Assembly: GCA_017399915.1 (NCBI GenBank)
Contig: JAFQAS010000008.1
Location: 1 to 38,900, forward strand
Length of the DNA: 38,900 bases
Source of the DNA: Muribaculaceae bacterium
Lineage (GTDB): Bacteria > Bacteroidota > Bacteroidia > Bacteroidales > Muribaculaceae
Direction of reading: 5' to 3'
Position 1 is the first letter of the stretch; the number at the start of each line of letters is the position of its first letter. Below, piece after piece: positions 25,048-33,248 of the stretch. A program made the translations under genes and the position numbers. The notes below the pieces were generated by a model. That model searched no databases, was not told where the DNA came from, and saw nothing but the letters and a program-made list of their open reading frames with translations.

Positions 25048-26804
25048 AATTCAGCTGCGTATTTCTGAGCTTGTGATAGCACGCGAATGAAATTGCCACC
25101 CCATATTTTGGCGATATCTTCATCGCTATAACCATGTTCGATCAGGTGCATGGTGATTTGTATCATATCATTATCTCCATAACATCCTTTCACTCCGGCA
25201 CCTCCATCAAAATCACTGCCGATTCCCACGTGGTCAATTCCGGCAATTTCAATCATATGATATAGGTGGTTCATATAGTGCTCTAAAGTAGCTTCTTTGG
25301 GATTGGCAGTGAGAAATTCGTCGACTAAGCAAGCCTGAGCCACTCCTCCTGTTTCGGCGATAGCACGAAGTTGCTCGTCAGAGAGATTGCGGTCGCAATT
25401 ATACACGGTTCTTGATGATGAGTGTGAAGCAAATACCGGCACCTCAGAGAGATTCAACACGTCCCAAAAAGTATCGTCCGATGCATGTGAGAGGTCTATA
25501 AGAATCCCTAATCGATTCATCTCAGCGACAACTTCTTTGCCAAACGGACTAAGCCCATTCCATTTGGCTCCTGCTTTGTCGGATGAACTATCACAAATGT
25601 CATTGTTTTTAGAATGGCATAGAGTGATATATGTAACACCTTTGTTGTGATATTCTTCTATTAACGAGAGGTTTTGTCCAATGGTATATCCGTTCTCAAT
25701 TCCAATCAAGAATGCTTTCTTTCCTTCGTTTTTAAGGTTGATAATATCTTCGGCATTGCGAGCTATTCCACAAAGGGATCTGTTGCGCGAAACTTGGTTC
25801 TCAATGCGAGTGATTAATTCGTCAACACGATTTTTAGCATTGAGTCGTCCGGCATTTGTTAGCTCGCCTTGTCGCACCCAGCAAGCAAGATATTGTGCGT
25901 CGAGATAGCCCTCTTGCATTTTGGGAAGGTCAACAAGATATTTGCCTCGCTTGGCGATCGTGTAATTGCCTTTGAAATCGAGTGGTGAGTCGGTGTGTGT
26001 ATCGATTGAGACAATCTTTCCATGCAGTGCCTTTGCGTGGCGAAAAGTTTGAGATTTTTTTATAAAGAAGTCAAAGATATTTTTTGCGACATTGTCACCG
26101 TCTGCAATCATCTTTTCGGGGTGGAATTGCACTCCCCAAATAGGATAACCTTCAACGTTTTCGATTACTTCAATTACGCCGTCGTCGCTCCATGCCGAGG
26201 CGATAAACCCTTTTGCAACTTTCTTTACGGCCTGATGATGAAAGGTGTTGGCCGTGAATGTCTCTGATTTTGCCATTTGAGCAATCCAAGTATCGGGTTT
26301 CACATTGATCGGGTGGGTGGTGTTGCGATGTTGTAGAAGAGCGTCTTTTTTGTATTGAGAGGGTAGGTCTTGATAAAGAGTGCCTCCAAAAGCCACGTTA
26401 ATCAATTGCTCGCCACGGCATATGCCTAACATGGGTATGTTGTGTTGATGTGCCATTCTAATAAGGCACATGTCATATATATCGCGATCGGGGTCAACAT
26501 CTCCTAGTTCTTCGATAGGGCGTTCGCCAAAGTATGATGGGTGAATATCGCCTCCTCCCGATAGGATAATGCCATCGAGAAGCTTTATTGTGGCACGGAG
26601 AGTTAAGCTGTCGGTCGAGACCGGAATCATTACAGCGATTCCTCCCGCTTGGGTCACTGCATCGCTATAGCTTTTAGACAATGAAGAGCTATGCTCGGAG
26701 TTGGAACAAGATATACCTATAATGGGTTTGCTTGAAAAGGCATAGCAATTACAATAAGCAGCTAAACAAAATGTTATGATAATGATTGATAGAATCTTTT
26801 TCAT
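25023..26804 (-). CDS. Exported fusion of a gamma-glutamyl hydrolase (C26) and a membrane-dipeptidase-type enzyme (M19)
   Basis: This single 593-residue protein carries two enzymes. A signal peptide (about 1-22) is followed by a class I glutamine-amidotransferase-like C26 domain (about 25-255) with nucleophile C129 in GICRGEQ and the pair H228/E230 in FHPE, as in gamma-glutamyl-gamma-aminobutyrate hydrolases. The second domain (about 262-580) is a renal-dipeptidase (M19) fold with H270 and D272 (DTHTD), bridging E370 (IGIENG), H440 (DLSHAS), H461 (ASHSS) and D533 (DFDGG). All catalytic residues appear intact. A periplasmic enzyme that first splits gamma-glutamyl bonds and then the resulting dipeptide would suit glutathione or cell-wall peptides; this is inference. 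It is divergent from dapF. Confidence 0.92.
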   Translation of the reverse strand: MKKILSIIIITFCLAAYCNCYAFSSKPIIGISCSNSEHSSSLSKSYSDAVTQAGGIAVMIPVSTDSLTLRATIKLLDGIILSGGGDIHPSYFGERPIEELGDVDPDRDIYDMCLIRMAHQHNIPMLGICRGEQLINVAFGGTLYQDLPSQYKKDALLQHRNTTHPINVKPDTWIAQMAKSETFTANTFHHQAVKKVAKGFIASAWSDDGVIEVIENVEGYPIWGVQFHPEKMIADGDNVAKNIFDFFIKKSQTFRHAKALHGKIVSIDTHTDSPLDFKGNYTIAKRGKYLVDLPKMQEGYLDAQYLACWVRQGELTNAGRLNAKNRVDELITRIENQVSRNRSLCGIARNAEDIINLKNEGKKAFLIGIENGYTIGQNLSLIEEYHNKGVTYITLCHSKNNDICDSSSDKAGAKWNGLSPFGKEVVAEMNRLGILIDLSHASDDTFWDVLNLSEVPVFASHSSSRTVYNCDRNLSDEQLRAIAETGGVAQACLVDEFLTANPKEATLEHYMNHLYHMIEIAGIDHVGIGSDFDGGAGVKGCYGDNDMIQITMHLIEHGYSDEDIAKIWGGNFIRVLSQAQKYAAELKQNTPIN

Positions 26805-26835
26805 TGTAAATTTAATTGAATCTGTTTTGATGATG

Positions 26836-26843
26836 CAAAGTTA
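26836..26843 (-). promoter_or_regulatory. Possible -7 element for the C26-M19 fusion gene
   Basis: On the minus strand this reads TAACTTTG, 32 bp before the start codon. The -33 position is not well matched (a CTTG lies only 13 nt further upstream). Confidence 0.4.
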
Positions 26844-26886
26844 TAAATATTATTGACAAGAAAGGTGGATTTTTGAACAATAAGAT

Positions 26887-26917
26887 TTTGCTTATAACTA
26901 AATTTGCATTAGTTTTG
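26887..26917 (+). promoter_or_regulatory. dapF promoter
   Basis: TTTG at 26887-26890, 19 nt, then TAGTTTTG at 26910-26917 matches the Bacteroidota promoter. A second, overlapping -7 match (TAAATTTG, 26899-26906) has a less suitable spacing. Confidence 0.6.
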
Positions 26918-26964
26918 TGAATATTAAGGTAATGACATAATTATTAGCAACGTATAAAATATAT

Positions 26965-27813
26965 ATGGCAAGAGAGATAGAGTTTGTGAAAATGCATGGA
27001 GCAGGCAATGATTATATTTATGTCAATGCAATCGAAAATGAGATCGCTGAGCCTCAAGAGTTGGCAATACAGCTTAGTCAACGGCATACCGGTATAGGCG
27101 CCGATGGATTGGTGCTGATTGAAAAATCTTCGGTTGCGCATTTTGCTATGCGCATATTTAATGCCGATGGCTCTGAGGCATTGACTTGCGGTAATGCCTT
27201 GCGTTGTGTGGGTAGATATGTGTATGATTTCGGATTATTTGATAGCTCAGAGGTGGAGATTGAAACTAAATCGGGAGTAAAGAACTTGCATTTAAATATA
27301 CGCAATAATAGGGTAGAGTCGGTAACCGTTGATATGGGAAAGGCTTCAACTCAAAGTGAAACACTTTTATGTGAAGGAAAAGAGTCGCTTATAAATGAAG
27401 CGATAGAGGTAGATGGTGTCGAGTTTTATGCAACGTTTGTGAATATGGGAAATCCTCATGTTGTGATATTTGTAGATGATGTCGAAACGATAGATTTGGC
27501 TCGCATGGGACGTGTAATTGAGCATCACCACTATTTCCCTCATCGCACAAATGTGGAATTTGCCAGTGTGATAAATGAGAAGTCAATCGCAATGCGAGTG
27601 TGGGAGCGGGGCTCGGGAGAGACAATGGCTTGTGGCTCGGGCGCTTGTGCTACATTCGTAGCTGCGCATCTCAACGGATTGGTAGAACGTGAGGCAATCG
27701 TAAGAATGCCCGGTGGTGATTTAATAATATCAGTCGATGAAAGCTCTCGGCATATAATGATGACCGGTGAAGCCGTGAAGGTGTTTAGAGGAGTCGTTGA
27801 GGTTGAGGTTTAG
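26965..27813 (+). CDS. dapF: Diaminopimelate epimerase
   Basis: DapF converts LL- to meso-diaminopimelate for lysine and peptidoglycan. The 282-residue protein shows the N-terminal HGAGNDYI motif, the two catalytic cysteines C75 (in LTCGNALRC) and C223 (in ACGSGACAT), placed like C73 and C217 of E. coli, and E214 in WERGSGET. No cofactor is needed. No other lysine or cell-wall gene lies next to it. It ends 6 bp before a hairpin shared with the convergent giant gene. Confidence 0.97.
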   Translation: MAREIEFVKMHGAGNDYIYVNAIENEIAEPQELAIQLSQRHTGIGADGLVLIEKSSVAHFAMRIFNADGSEALTCGNALRCVGRYVYDFGLFDSSEVEIETKSGVKNLHLNIRNNRVESVTVDMGKASTQSETLLCEGKESLINEAIEVDGVEFYATFVNMGNPHVVIFVDDVETIDLARMGRVIEHHHYFPHRTNVEFASVINEKSIAMRVWERGSGETMACGSGACATFVAAHLNGLVEREAIVRMPGGDLIISVDESSRHIMMTGEAVKVFRGVVEVEV

Positions 27814-27850
27814 ATAAAATGAAGGCAATGCTTTTCGGCATTGCCTTCAT
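27812..27850 (-). terminator. Terminator between dapF and the giant secreted-protein gene
   Basis: A 13-bp perfect stem (27819-27831 with 27838-27850) has a six-base loop. On the minus strand it is followed by TTTTATCT, so it suits the minus-strand gene best; it may also slow dapF transcription. Confidence 0.8.
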
Positions 27851-27872
27851 CGTATAAAATAGATAAGATTGA

Positions 27873-30800
27873 TTATTTTTTTATGATTTTTATAGGCGAA
27901 TTATTATTAACCTTAACGAAATAAATACCGGTTGCAAGGCTTTCGATGTTGATGTCGAGAATAGTTTCATCATTACATTTAAGACTTAATTCTTCAGCAC
28001 CCTTTTCGTTATATATCACAATAGATTTAATCGCTACACTTGATTTAATTGAAATAGACGCGCTTGCGGGAATGGGGTAGATTTGCAACGACGAAGAGTT
28101 GTCTGCCGAAATATCTTCTACGCCTGTTTCAATCAGCCCATCTTCAGGGTTGGGTGAAATATATTCCGATACAGTTTTGGTGATATATCTGTTACTGCCG
28201 GCATAGTTGGCTACTACGATATATTTCCATTTGTCGGGCTCGTCAAATTTTGAAGAGCGAGTCGTAATTCCGCTTTCATTATAGGTGCCGTTGTCGACCA
28301 AGTGATGCCATGTTAAAACTGTGTTTTTGTGTGATTCGCTTCCCTCCCATTTCCCGGTTGAATAGAATGGTGCTTTGCTGTTCTCAAAATTATATGTGCC
28401 GGGTATTTGGCTCTCGGTGGTGGATTTCGCACGAGTGACACCATTAATAACTTCCGCCCCATTATGTAATTGGAAGTTAACAACAGGTATAGTGTCGACA
28501 ATTTCTTTATTCGCAGTGCGTGCCGCAAAAATTGTGTAAAATGAAACCGGTTCAACATCTGTTTTATCATATCCATCCCACGAAGGAGGCATAAAGTCGA
28601 GCTCTATGCGATAATTGTCTTTTGTATTGTTGGCAATAACCCATTGTCCGTCAATTTCAGCCCATTCTTTCACTTCGGTGTTGTTTTGTTTAAACACATG
28701 AACCGAAAGTTCCTCGGCAGGCTCGGCAAAATAGTCGTTGATGTCGCGGGCATAGCCAAACTTAGATTGAACCGCATTGCCGTTTCGTGTCATGTAATTA
28801 ACCGCTACACGCGCTGCATATGTTTGTGATGTGAGGTCGCTATTCTTGTAGTCAAAAGAATAGCTCATTGTGGGATTGCCGGTGTTGTCATATGTTTCAG
28901 GAATTATATCGGTGACAATCACTTCACCTTTTGCATTTAGCAATTGGAAAGTGTATGACTCAATCCACATTGATGCGTTTTCTTTGTCTACAATTCCGAA
29001 ACGCGAAGGACGTGTCCATGTTGCTGTTCCCGAGAAGTGTGTAATGTCGGTTCCGTCGGGGGAATATGCTGTTGCAATGTCTAACGTGGGGGTTGTTGAC
29101 GGATAATCGTTTTCGGGAATAAGACGATATTTTGCAAACCTAACTCCGGGTACATATTGATATATGTCGACACATTCAGCGTCCTTGCCTGAAGCATTGA
29201 TATAATTCCCTTTTTGGGCATGAAACCAGTTGCCATTGGCATTTGTTGCGATGTTTGTGTTGATATCTGTTTGGCTCCATTGCGCTACCGGCATAGGTGG
29301 AGAGAGTAATGATAGTGATGCATCTTCATCAGTCTTATTCTTGATGCCTCGAGTAACAACAAAATCTCCCTGATTTCGAGAGTACATACATGCAGGTGTA
29401 ATTAAGAAGGTCTCGCCATCAGTTTTGTCTTGAGCCGAATTAAATGCCACGATTGATGTGCCACCGGCATTGTTGATGCGACTTGCCACATCGTAAATCG
29501 CATGCCAAAGTTTTTCACCATTGGCATTTTTTTCATTGTCATGTACTCCAAAATATCCGTTTGAGCGAATTTGAGCCATCCATGTGTCGCGTCCGGCTAT
29601 CTTGAAGCCGTAATTCTCTGTTCCGGTCGATACTTTGTGCGTTTCTGTTTTGCCGGTGGTTGGATTTACGTCGGAGTAATCGCTAAATTCGAGCACTTCA
29701 TGACTCTTATATCCATTTTTGTCAATGTGTACTTTGAAAATGGAGCGAGTCCAAGAGGGAGAGATTAATAAATAGGCTCCGGCTTCGCTATACACATCAC
29801 CATACATATGATAATAGTCACTTCGACCGGTTACTATGCCTTTATCATCTCCGATTATATTACCGTTTTTATCTTTGGCCGAGTAAGAGCACACCATTTT
29901 GTTGATCCAATCATTATCATTCCATAGTGGGTTGAGGTCGATGATTAATGGCGTTGATGAATATGTGCCGTTATCGGCATCTCTTTGGTAAATCGCACCT
30001 TTTGTGATGCGTCGAGTATATCCGTCTTTAATGTATGTAGGCCAAACGGTAGGAAGCCCTGTTATAGCATCAACAGCGGGAGCTGTTGTCGACATATCGG
30101 AGTTGCTCTCATTGTTGTGGCGTATAAAGATATTCCCTTTATCATCAATGGCAAGGCCAACTGAGGCAAATGGAGTAGTGGTAATATCCTTGGTTGCAGA
30201 GAACCCATTTTTTATGTCATTCTCAGATGTTGCCGCAATAGAAACAACCCCACCGGTAGTGCCTTCTACCCCCGACTCAATGTCGGTAGCTTTGTCGGCA
30301 TCAGTATATGATGGATCGTCGTTTTTTGCAAGGTTATCGGCGCGTTGAGCGATATGCCATTTGCCGTTGTAGAAATGACCTTGACGATAATATTCATAGT
30401 TTGTGAAAAGGTCGGGGGTATTACCTGTAATAGAGGTGATAGGAACATTGTAGATTTCATTTAGAGAATATCCGGTCAGTGACCAATCGCGAGCCTCAAC
30501 ATCAACCGATTTTGGCGCGCTTAAACGAGTGTCATTGTCGTTTTTGGAATAAACGGCTTCTATGGTATATGTGTATGTTTTAGCTTCTTCGGGATTAATC
30601 TCATTGTCAATAAAATTATATTGAGTGACACTTTCTTGCATCAATATGCCATCGCGATAGATGTTGAATGAGGTGGGCGTTGTTTGCGAATAATTTGGCA
30701 TCGAGAAGAATAACTGGGTCAATGAATATCCGGTGTAGTTGCGGATCTCAGTAATAATTGGTGCAACAAGCACAGTGGTCACTTCGGTAGTAGTGACTTC

Positions 30801-32411
30801 CATGCCAAATGATGCATCTTCATCGAGCCCCTCAAACAACGGCACTACTTTGTAGGTGTAGTTTTGAGTTACACCTATATTGGTATAAGTCAATTCATCG
30901 GCGGCGATGGTAGCGAGATGTATTCCATTTCGATAAATCTGATAACCTGAAACTGATGTGCCAACCATCCCTATGGGGGCGTCCCAAGTCAATGTGATAT
31001 CTTGGCGTCCGTAATAGTCTTGTGATGCATCATCGTTTAATGTATAAGTGGCAATGAGATTGGAGATAGGAGCACCTACTGAATTCATCTCAAGTTCTAC
31101 ACTATTTGAAATTACCCCTGCCCCAAAATATGAATATTGCTCATAGTATGGCACAACTTTAAATATATATGAGCCGGAAGGTAGGTCGCTGAAAGTATAT
31201 GATAAGTTAGTGGTTTCAATGGCCTCTGACCAGGAGACGCCGTTGTCGGAAGAATAACGGATAAGATATTTTGATGGAGATTCAGTTGATGGCTTATCCC
31301 ATGAAAGAATGATAGAGTTGGCCCCTACTTCAATGGCGGTAGGAGCATTCATTGATTCAATGTCGATTGTGGCCGATACACGATAGCACGAAGCTCCATA
31401 GCCCGGGCTATAGCAATAAATATCGCATGTGAGGTCGTCCACCTTTATCGCTTGGAAAATAGTGCCGACACTTGAAACGGTTGATACCCCTATAGTAGGA
31501 GGTGATGATATAGGAACATCATTAAATGGGGTGATGTTGGAGGCAAGAGAGACTCCGGTTGTGGTGTTTTTTATGTCAAAACTGATATCGCCTACCGTGC
31601 TGCTACTGCATGCTATATGAAACAGATTACCTAAAAGAGAAAATGTGGTGGAAGGGATAGTCATAGCGCCACCTTCGCCCGAAGCGATAAGTGTTTTGGA
31701 AATAGTGGCGGCACCCCCATCAACGGGTGCTTTTAAAATATAGCATCCTCTACGTCCGGCGACACTATTATGGAAATATATAGAGCCGTCATCGAGCATA
31801 TATGCCAACGACATACTCCCGGATAAACCTGTAGTGTGAGTCCACTCAGTTTTACTTATAGCTACACCATCAACGATATTTACTCTGACAATTTTATCAG
31901 TATTATATGGAACAAACCACACATACCCTTTGCCCGATAAAACATTCCCTTGAACACACATATAGTCCGATCTGCCATCGGGTAATGCGTTTTCGAGTGA
32001 TATTTCGGTTTTATTGGTCGCGCTAGTTGCTCCGGCAGGGTATACCGTTAGTTGAATAGCTGACTCTTTGTAACCATTCCCACTTTTTATCACAATATTT
32101 CCGGCATCATCATTATCCATGCCAAATCCGATAGTTCCGGCATCATATCCCGAATTAAAGTTAGGCCATCGACCATCAGAGTCAATCAAATGTTTTACGT
32201 CAGAACCAATATAAGGAATGTCGGCATAAGAAGGCGAGGAGAGATATATTAGCCCATTTGACACCGCCATTGTTTTGGCTTTATCTATGGAGCCGGGGAT
32301 AGCCCAACGGGGTGTAGAGTTAAATGAAAAAGAAACTTCAGCAGCAAAAACAGGGTTTATAAAAGAAATAAGACATCCCAAAAGGAATGTCGCAAAAGAC
32401 CGAATCTTCAT
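27873..32411 (-). CDS. Large type IX-secreted protein with duplicated module and fibronectin type III domains
   Basis: This 1512-residue protein has a signal peptide (about 1-23, PVFA-AEV). Module A1 (about 24-347) is followed by three fibronectin type III-like domains (about 353-440, 447-545 and 548-640), then module A2 (about 660-1097), a further FN3-like region (about 1105-1220), more beta-rich sequence, and a type IX sorting domain (about 1440-1512, YPIPAS to KIIKK). A1 and A2 look related: both have a DxxGNIxI strand, the motif GRSDY (146-150 and 862-866), and a final C-DIY-PG-YR pattern; they may be beta-propellers. It is probably displayed at the cell surface. The ligand or activity is unknown. 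It is a paralogue of the partial gene at 2-223 at least in its tail. Confidence 0.85.
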   Translation of the reverse strand: MKIRSFATFLLGCLISFINPVFAAEVSFSFNSTPRWAIPGSIDKAKTMAVSNGLIYLSSPSYADIPYIGSDVKHLIDSDGRWPNFNSGYDAGTIGFGMDNDDAGNIVIKSGNGYKESAIQLTVYPAGATSATNKTEISLENALPDGRSDYMCVQGNVLSGKGYVWFVPYNTDKIVRVNIVDGVAISKTEWTHTTGLSGSMSLAYMLDDGSIYFHNSVAGRRGCYILKAPVDGGAATISKTLIASGEGGAMTIPSTTFSLLGNLFHIACSSSTVGDISFDIKNTTTGVSLASNITPFNDVPISSPPTIGVSTVSSVGTIFQAIKVDDLTCDIYCYSPGYGASCYRVSATIDIESMNAPTAIEVGANSIILSWDKPSTESPSKYLIRYSSDNGVSWSEAIETTNLSYTFSDLPSGSYIFKVVPYYEQYSYFGAGVISNSVELEMNSVGAPISNLIATYTLNDDASQDYYGRQDITLTWDAPIGMVGTSVSGYQIYRNGIHLATIAADELTYTNIGVTQNYTYKVVPLFEGLDEDASFGMEVTTTEVTTVLVAPIITEIRNYTGYSLTQLFFSMPNYSQTTPTSFNIYRDGILMQESVTQYNFIDNEINPEEAKTYTYTIEAVYSKNDNDTRLSAPKSVDVEARDWSLTGYSLNEIYNVPITSITGNTPDLFTNYEYYRQGHFYNGKWHIAQRADNLAKNDDPSYTDADKATDIESGVEGTTGGVVSIAATSENDIKNGFSATKDITTTPFASVGLAIDDKGNIFIRHNNESNSDMSTTAPAVDAITGLPTVWPTYIKDGYTRRITKGAIYQRDADNGTYSSTPLIIDLNPLWNDNDWINKMVCSYSAKDKNGNIIGDDKGIVTGRSDYYHMYGDVYSEAGAYLLISPSWTRSIFKVHIDKNGYKSHEVLEFSDYSDVNPTTGKTETHKVSTGTENYGFKIAGRDTWMAQIRSNGYFGVHDNEKNANGEKLWHAIYDVASRINNAGGTSIVAFNSAQDKTDGETFLITPACMYSRNQGDFVVTRGIKNKTDEDASLSLLSPPMPVAQWSQTDINTNIATNANGNWFHAQKGNYINASGKDAECVDIYQYVPGVRFAKYRLIPENDYPSTTPTLDIATAYSPDGTDITHFSGTATWTRPSRFGIVDKENASMWIESYTFQLLNAKGEVIVTDIIPETYDNTGNPTMSYSFDYKNSDLTSQTYAARVAVNYMTRNGNAVQSKFGYARDINDYFAEPAEELSVHVFKQNNTEVKEWAEIDGQWVIANNTKDNYRIELDFMPPSWDGYDKTDVEPVSFYTIFAARTANKEIVDTIPVVNFQLHNGAEVINGVTRAKSTTESQIPGTYNFENSKAPFYSTGKWEGSESHKNTVLTWHHLVDNGTYNESGITTRSSKFDEPDKWKYIVVANYAGSNRYITKTVSEYISPNPEDGLIETGVEDISADNSSSLQIYPIPASASISIKSSVAIKSIVIYNEKGAEELSLKCNDETILDINIESLATGIYFVKVNNNSPIKIIKK

Positions 32412-32440
32412 GAGCTATAACGTTGATTATTAAGTGAAAA

Positions 32441-32471
32441 CAAAATTATTCCAAAACCCCAACCCCACAAA
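32441..32471 (-). promoter_or_regulatory. Promoter of the large secreted-protein gene
   Basis: On the minus strand TTTG (complement of 32468-32471), 19 nt, then TAATTTTG (complement of 32441-32448) fits the Bacteroidota consensus and gives a leader of about 20-25 nt. Confidence 0.7.
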
Positions 32472-32946
32472 AAGAAACCTCAAAAAAATGCACAAAAATG
32501 CCAATATTTAACATTTTTTACGGAGATAACGTGAGGAAAATACATTTTTTAGCAAAATGTTCAGTGGAGCTAATACATAAAACAATCGCTATTGACTTTG
32601 TGCCGTTTTGTGAAATCTGAACAAAAGACTTCAGAAAAAATGAGGTATAATGGTTGTGATTTTTGGTTATATTCATATAATCGATAAAAAGTCTCTCCGA
32701 AAAATTCTTAAAATAATTTATATTATTATTGTTATAATGATACTAAATGCCTATCGAGCCGGATTTAATATGTTTTCTTCCTTTTCGAGCAAAATTAATT
32801 TGCTAAATGTTTTCAACAAAACATTTCATAACATCACTATAAAATTGTATGAGAGTTAAATTTGCCAAAATTAAAATAGTAGGACTAAATGCATGAATAA
32901 AAAATCGCTAAGTGTTGTTGCTTCAACTGCTTAGCGATTTGTTGTG
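32472..32946. other. AT-rich gene-free region
   Basis: Beyond the promoter of the large minus-strand gene, this stretch is AT-rich. I see no gene; an open frame at 32650-32859 is Ile/Lys/Asn-rich with no homology I recognise and no promoter. At its right end lies the tRNA terminator at 32902-32940. Confidence 0.65.
32896..32940 (-). terminator. Terminator of the minus-strand tRNA gene
   Basis: An 11-bp stem (32902-32912 with 32930-32940) is followed on the minus strand by TTTTTTATT. It begins just 6 bp after the 3' end of the tRNA. Confidence 0.85.
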
Positions 32947-33020
32947 TGGTCCCACTTGGGCTTGAACCAAGGACTCCCTGATTATGAGTCAGGTGCTCTA
33001 ACCAACTGAGCTATGGGACC
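32947..33020 (-). tRNA. tRNA with CAT anticodon, probably tRNA-Ile2
   Basis: A 74-nt cloverleaf with acceptor GGTCCCA/TGGGACC, discriminator A, D-arm GCTC/GAGC, anticodon stem CCTGA/TCAGG around CTCATAA, and T-arm CTTGG/CCAAG. The CAT anticodon reads AUG as elongator tRNA-Met, or AUA if modified by TilS. The C4-G69 and C5-G68 acceptor pairs are determinants used by TilS in E. coli, so I favour Ile2; elongator Met remains possible. CCA is not encoded. Confidence 0.9.
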
Positions 33021-33052
33021 GGCTTGGTGGTCATTGTGACCAAAAGCGACTG

Positions 33053-33084
33053 CAAAGGTAAGTGTATTTATTTTATTTTGCAAG
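33053..33084 (-). promoter_or_regulatory. Promoter of the minus-strand tRNA
   Basis: On the minus strand CTTG (complement of 33081-33084), 20 nt, then TACCTTTG (complement of 33053-33060) is a near-perfect Bacteroidota promoter, about 32 nt before the mature tRNA. Its -7 box equals that of the tRNA-tuf promoter at 6195-6202. Confidence 0.75.
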
Positions 33085-33163
33085 TAAAATTGCGATTTTT
33101 TGTTTTGATGATGTGCGTTAATGTGGATTAACTATATTTTTGCGAAAAAAATGTAATATATTT

Positions 33164-33195
33164 TATGTGAGATTTGAAAATATTATTTATCTTTG
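33164..33195 (+). promoter_or_regulatory. Promoter of the leucine-rich repeat protein gene
   Basis: TATCTTTG at 33188-33195 is a full -7 match; the -33 position (TATG at 33164-33167, 20 nt upstream) is weak. The leader is about 47 nt and A-rich before the ATG. Confidence 0.55.
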
Positions 33196-33248
33196 CCACA
33201 TATTGTATCAATTAGCGAACAACCAATTTATTAACTAAATTTACTAAT

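Noticed and set aside
32650-32859. 69-codon open frame in AT-rich DNA
   Set aside because: Composition is Ile/Lys/Asn-rich, as expected by chance in such DNA; no promoter, ribosome-binding site or family match.
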